The position numbers and the translations under genes are program-made. The notes beneath the pieces were generated by a model. It did not search any database. It worked only from the letters and a program-made list of their open reading frames with translations, and was not told the origin of the DNA. A stretch of 63,999 nt of DNA, from NCBI GenBank assembly GCA_020852705.1, contig JADZAP010000024.1, positions 1-63,999 of the forward strand, written 5' to 3'. This DNA comes from Ignavibacteria bacterium. Its GTDB lineage: Bacteria; Bacteroidota; Ignavibacteria; Tepidaquicellales; OLB5. Positions 63,379 through 63,999 of this stretch are shown here, piece after piece. Each line of letters starts with the position of its first letter. The first letter of the stretch is position 1.

Positions 63379-63999
63379 ATGGATCTGATAAATAAAGAGC
63401 ATTTTGTAAATAATTACAAAAGTAAATTTGGTAAAGCACTGAGTGAAAATAAAAAGAAAAATATATTTCTGATAACGGATGCATTTGAAAAGGATGACAA
63501 TATGAAGAGCTTAAGATGGCTGGCATATATATTAGCAACAGGAATGCATGAATCAAATGATACATTTGAGCCGGTAACAGAGGGTTACTGGATAAAGCCC
63601 GAGGCAAAGCGTGTTAGGGCACTGTATAATTATTATCTGCATAATAACCCGCGAGCATTAAAGTCAATTTTTCCAAACGGCTATGCCGGCAAAGCTTATT
63701 ACGGCAGGGGACGGATTGTTCAGCTGACACATGAATTTAACTACAGGTTTGCTTCGCTGAAACTGTATAATGATATGCGGCTTGTTGATGATCCCGATAT
63801 TATTATAAAAGATCCATCAGCAGATATTGCAATAACGTTCCGCGGAATGCGTGAAGGGTGGTTTACAGGTTTTAAATTGGAGAATTTCTTTCCGTTGGGC
63901 TTAGCAAAAGCTGAGTGGAAGAATGCAAGAAAGATCATAAACGGATTAGATAAAGCAGCTTTAATTGCAGGTTATGCCGTAAAGTTTTATGGTTTGCTT
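63379..63999 (+). CDS. Endolysin, lysozyme/chitinase-like, cut by window end
   Basis: First 207 codons; the gene runs off the right edge. The core reads LAYILATGMHESNDTFEPVT, EGYWIKPEAKRVRALYNYYL, YYGRGRIVQLTHEFNYRFAS. The YxGRGxxQLT motif and the upstream HES Glu are typical of the GH19 chitinase/phage lysozyme group. No signal peptide is seen, so it should need the holin. The leader has a hairpin TCCGCA/TGCGGA at 63166-63184 with a run of seven A as loop. Confidence 0.85.
   Translation, partial: MDLINKEHFVNNYKSKFGKALSENKKKNIFLITDAFEKDDNMKSLRWLAYILATGMHESNDTFEPVTEGYWIKPEAKRVRALYNYYLHNNPRALKSIFPNGYAGKAYYGRGRIVQLTHEFNYRFASLKLYNDMRLVDDPDIIIKDPSADIAITFRGMREGWFTGFKLENFFPLGLAKAEWKNARKIINGLDKAALIAGYAVKFYGLL

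Noticed and set aside
49035-63999. Integrase or attachment site of the prophage
   Set aside because: No recombinase gene or repeat pair could be found in the window; the right end of the prophage is outside.

Overview
The window is AT-rich DNA from a bacterium of the Bacteroidota/Chlorobi/Ignavibacteria (FCB) group. The evidence is a type IX secretion sorting domain on the first gene, promoters of the Bacteroidota form TAnnTTTG, few Shine-Dalgarno sequences except before highly expressed genes, and a fused ccoNO oxidase gene. An Ignavibacteria-like lineage is my best guess but is not proven by the sequence.

Layout. 0-9 kb: a T9SS cargo protein, a repeat-rich gap, then a TetR - HlyD - ABC - ABC - permease - permease efflux operon like YbhGFSR. 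9-13 kb: two pairs of tandemly duplicated small membrane proteins, a POT peptide transporter and clusters of GC-rich palindromes. 13-17 kb: dnaE and trxA. 17.4-22 kb: a lipoprotein and a degenerate complex I-like set (NuoJ, NuoK, a NuoL-tail-like protein, NuoN) interrupted by tRNA-Leu(CAA), tRNA-like repeats and a GIY-YIG gene. 22-24 kb: glmS. 24-25.9 kb: an unusual array of divergent two-gene modules, with two intact and two decayed copies of the larger gene. 26-37 kb: housekeeping and envelope genes (DUF4920-like, AIF-like reductase, SemiSWEET, M28 peptidase, TolB-like propeller, Rel/SpoT, upp, a lipoprotein).

37.4-46.1 kb is a complete cbb3 oxidase locus: ccoI, ccoS, ccoNO, ccoQ, ccoP, ccoG, ccoH and a SafE/DsbD-like membrane gene. 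It is followed by a putative small RNA, a double universal stress protein and two Crp/Fnr regulators. Four Crp/Fnr-type dyads (TGAY-N4-RTCA) lie at a nearly constant distance (29.5 or 30.5 nt from dyad centre to the first T) upstream of a TAnnTTTG element, before ccoI, the small RNA, one Crp/Fnr gene and the TolB-like gene. This suggests an oxygen-responsive regulon, probably run by the Cys-rich regulator at 48.2-48.9 kb.

49.5 kb to the right edge is the left and structural part of a tailed prophage: an S24 repressor with two matching operators, terminases, portal, scaffold, capsid, connectors, tail tube, a tail chaperone with a -1 frameshift site, a very short tape-measure-like protein, baseplate and fibre genes, a holin candidate and an endolysin cut by the window end. 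No integrase or replication gene is visible.

Four genes (4386, 18714, 32517 and 49529) have N-termini that only look complete if translation starts at an ATT codon, although at 32517 an internal ATG is also available.
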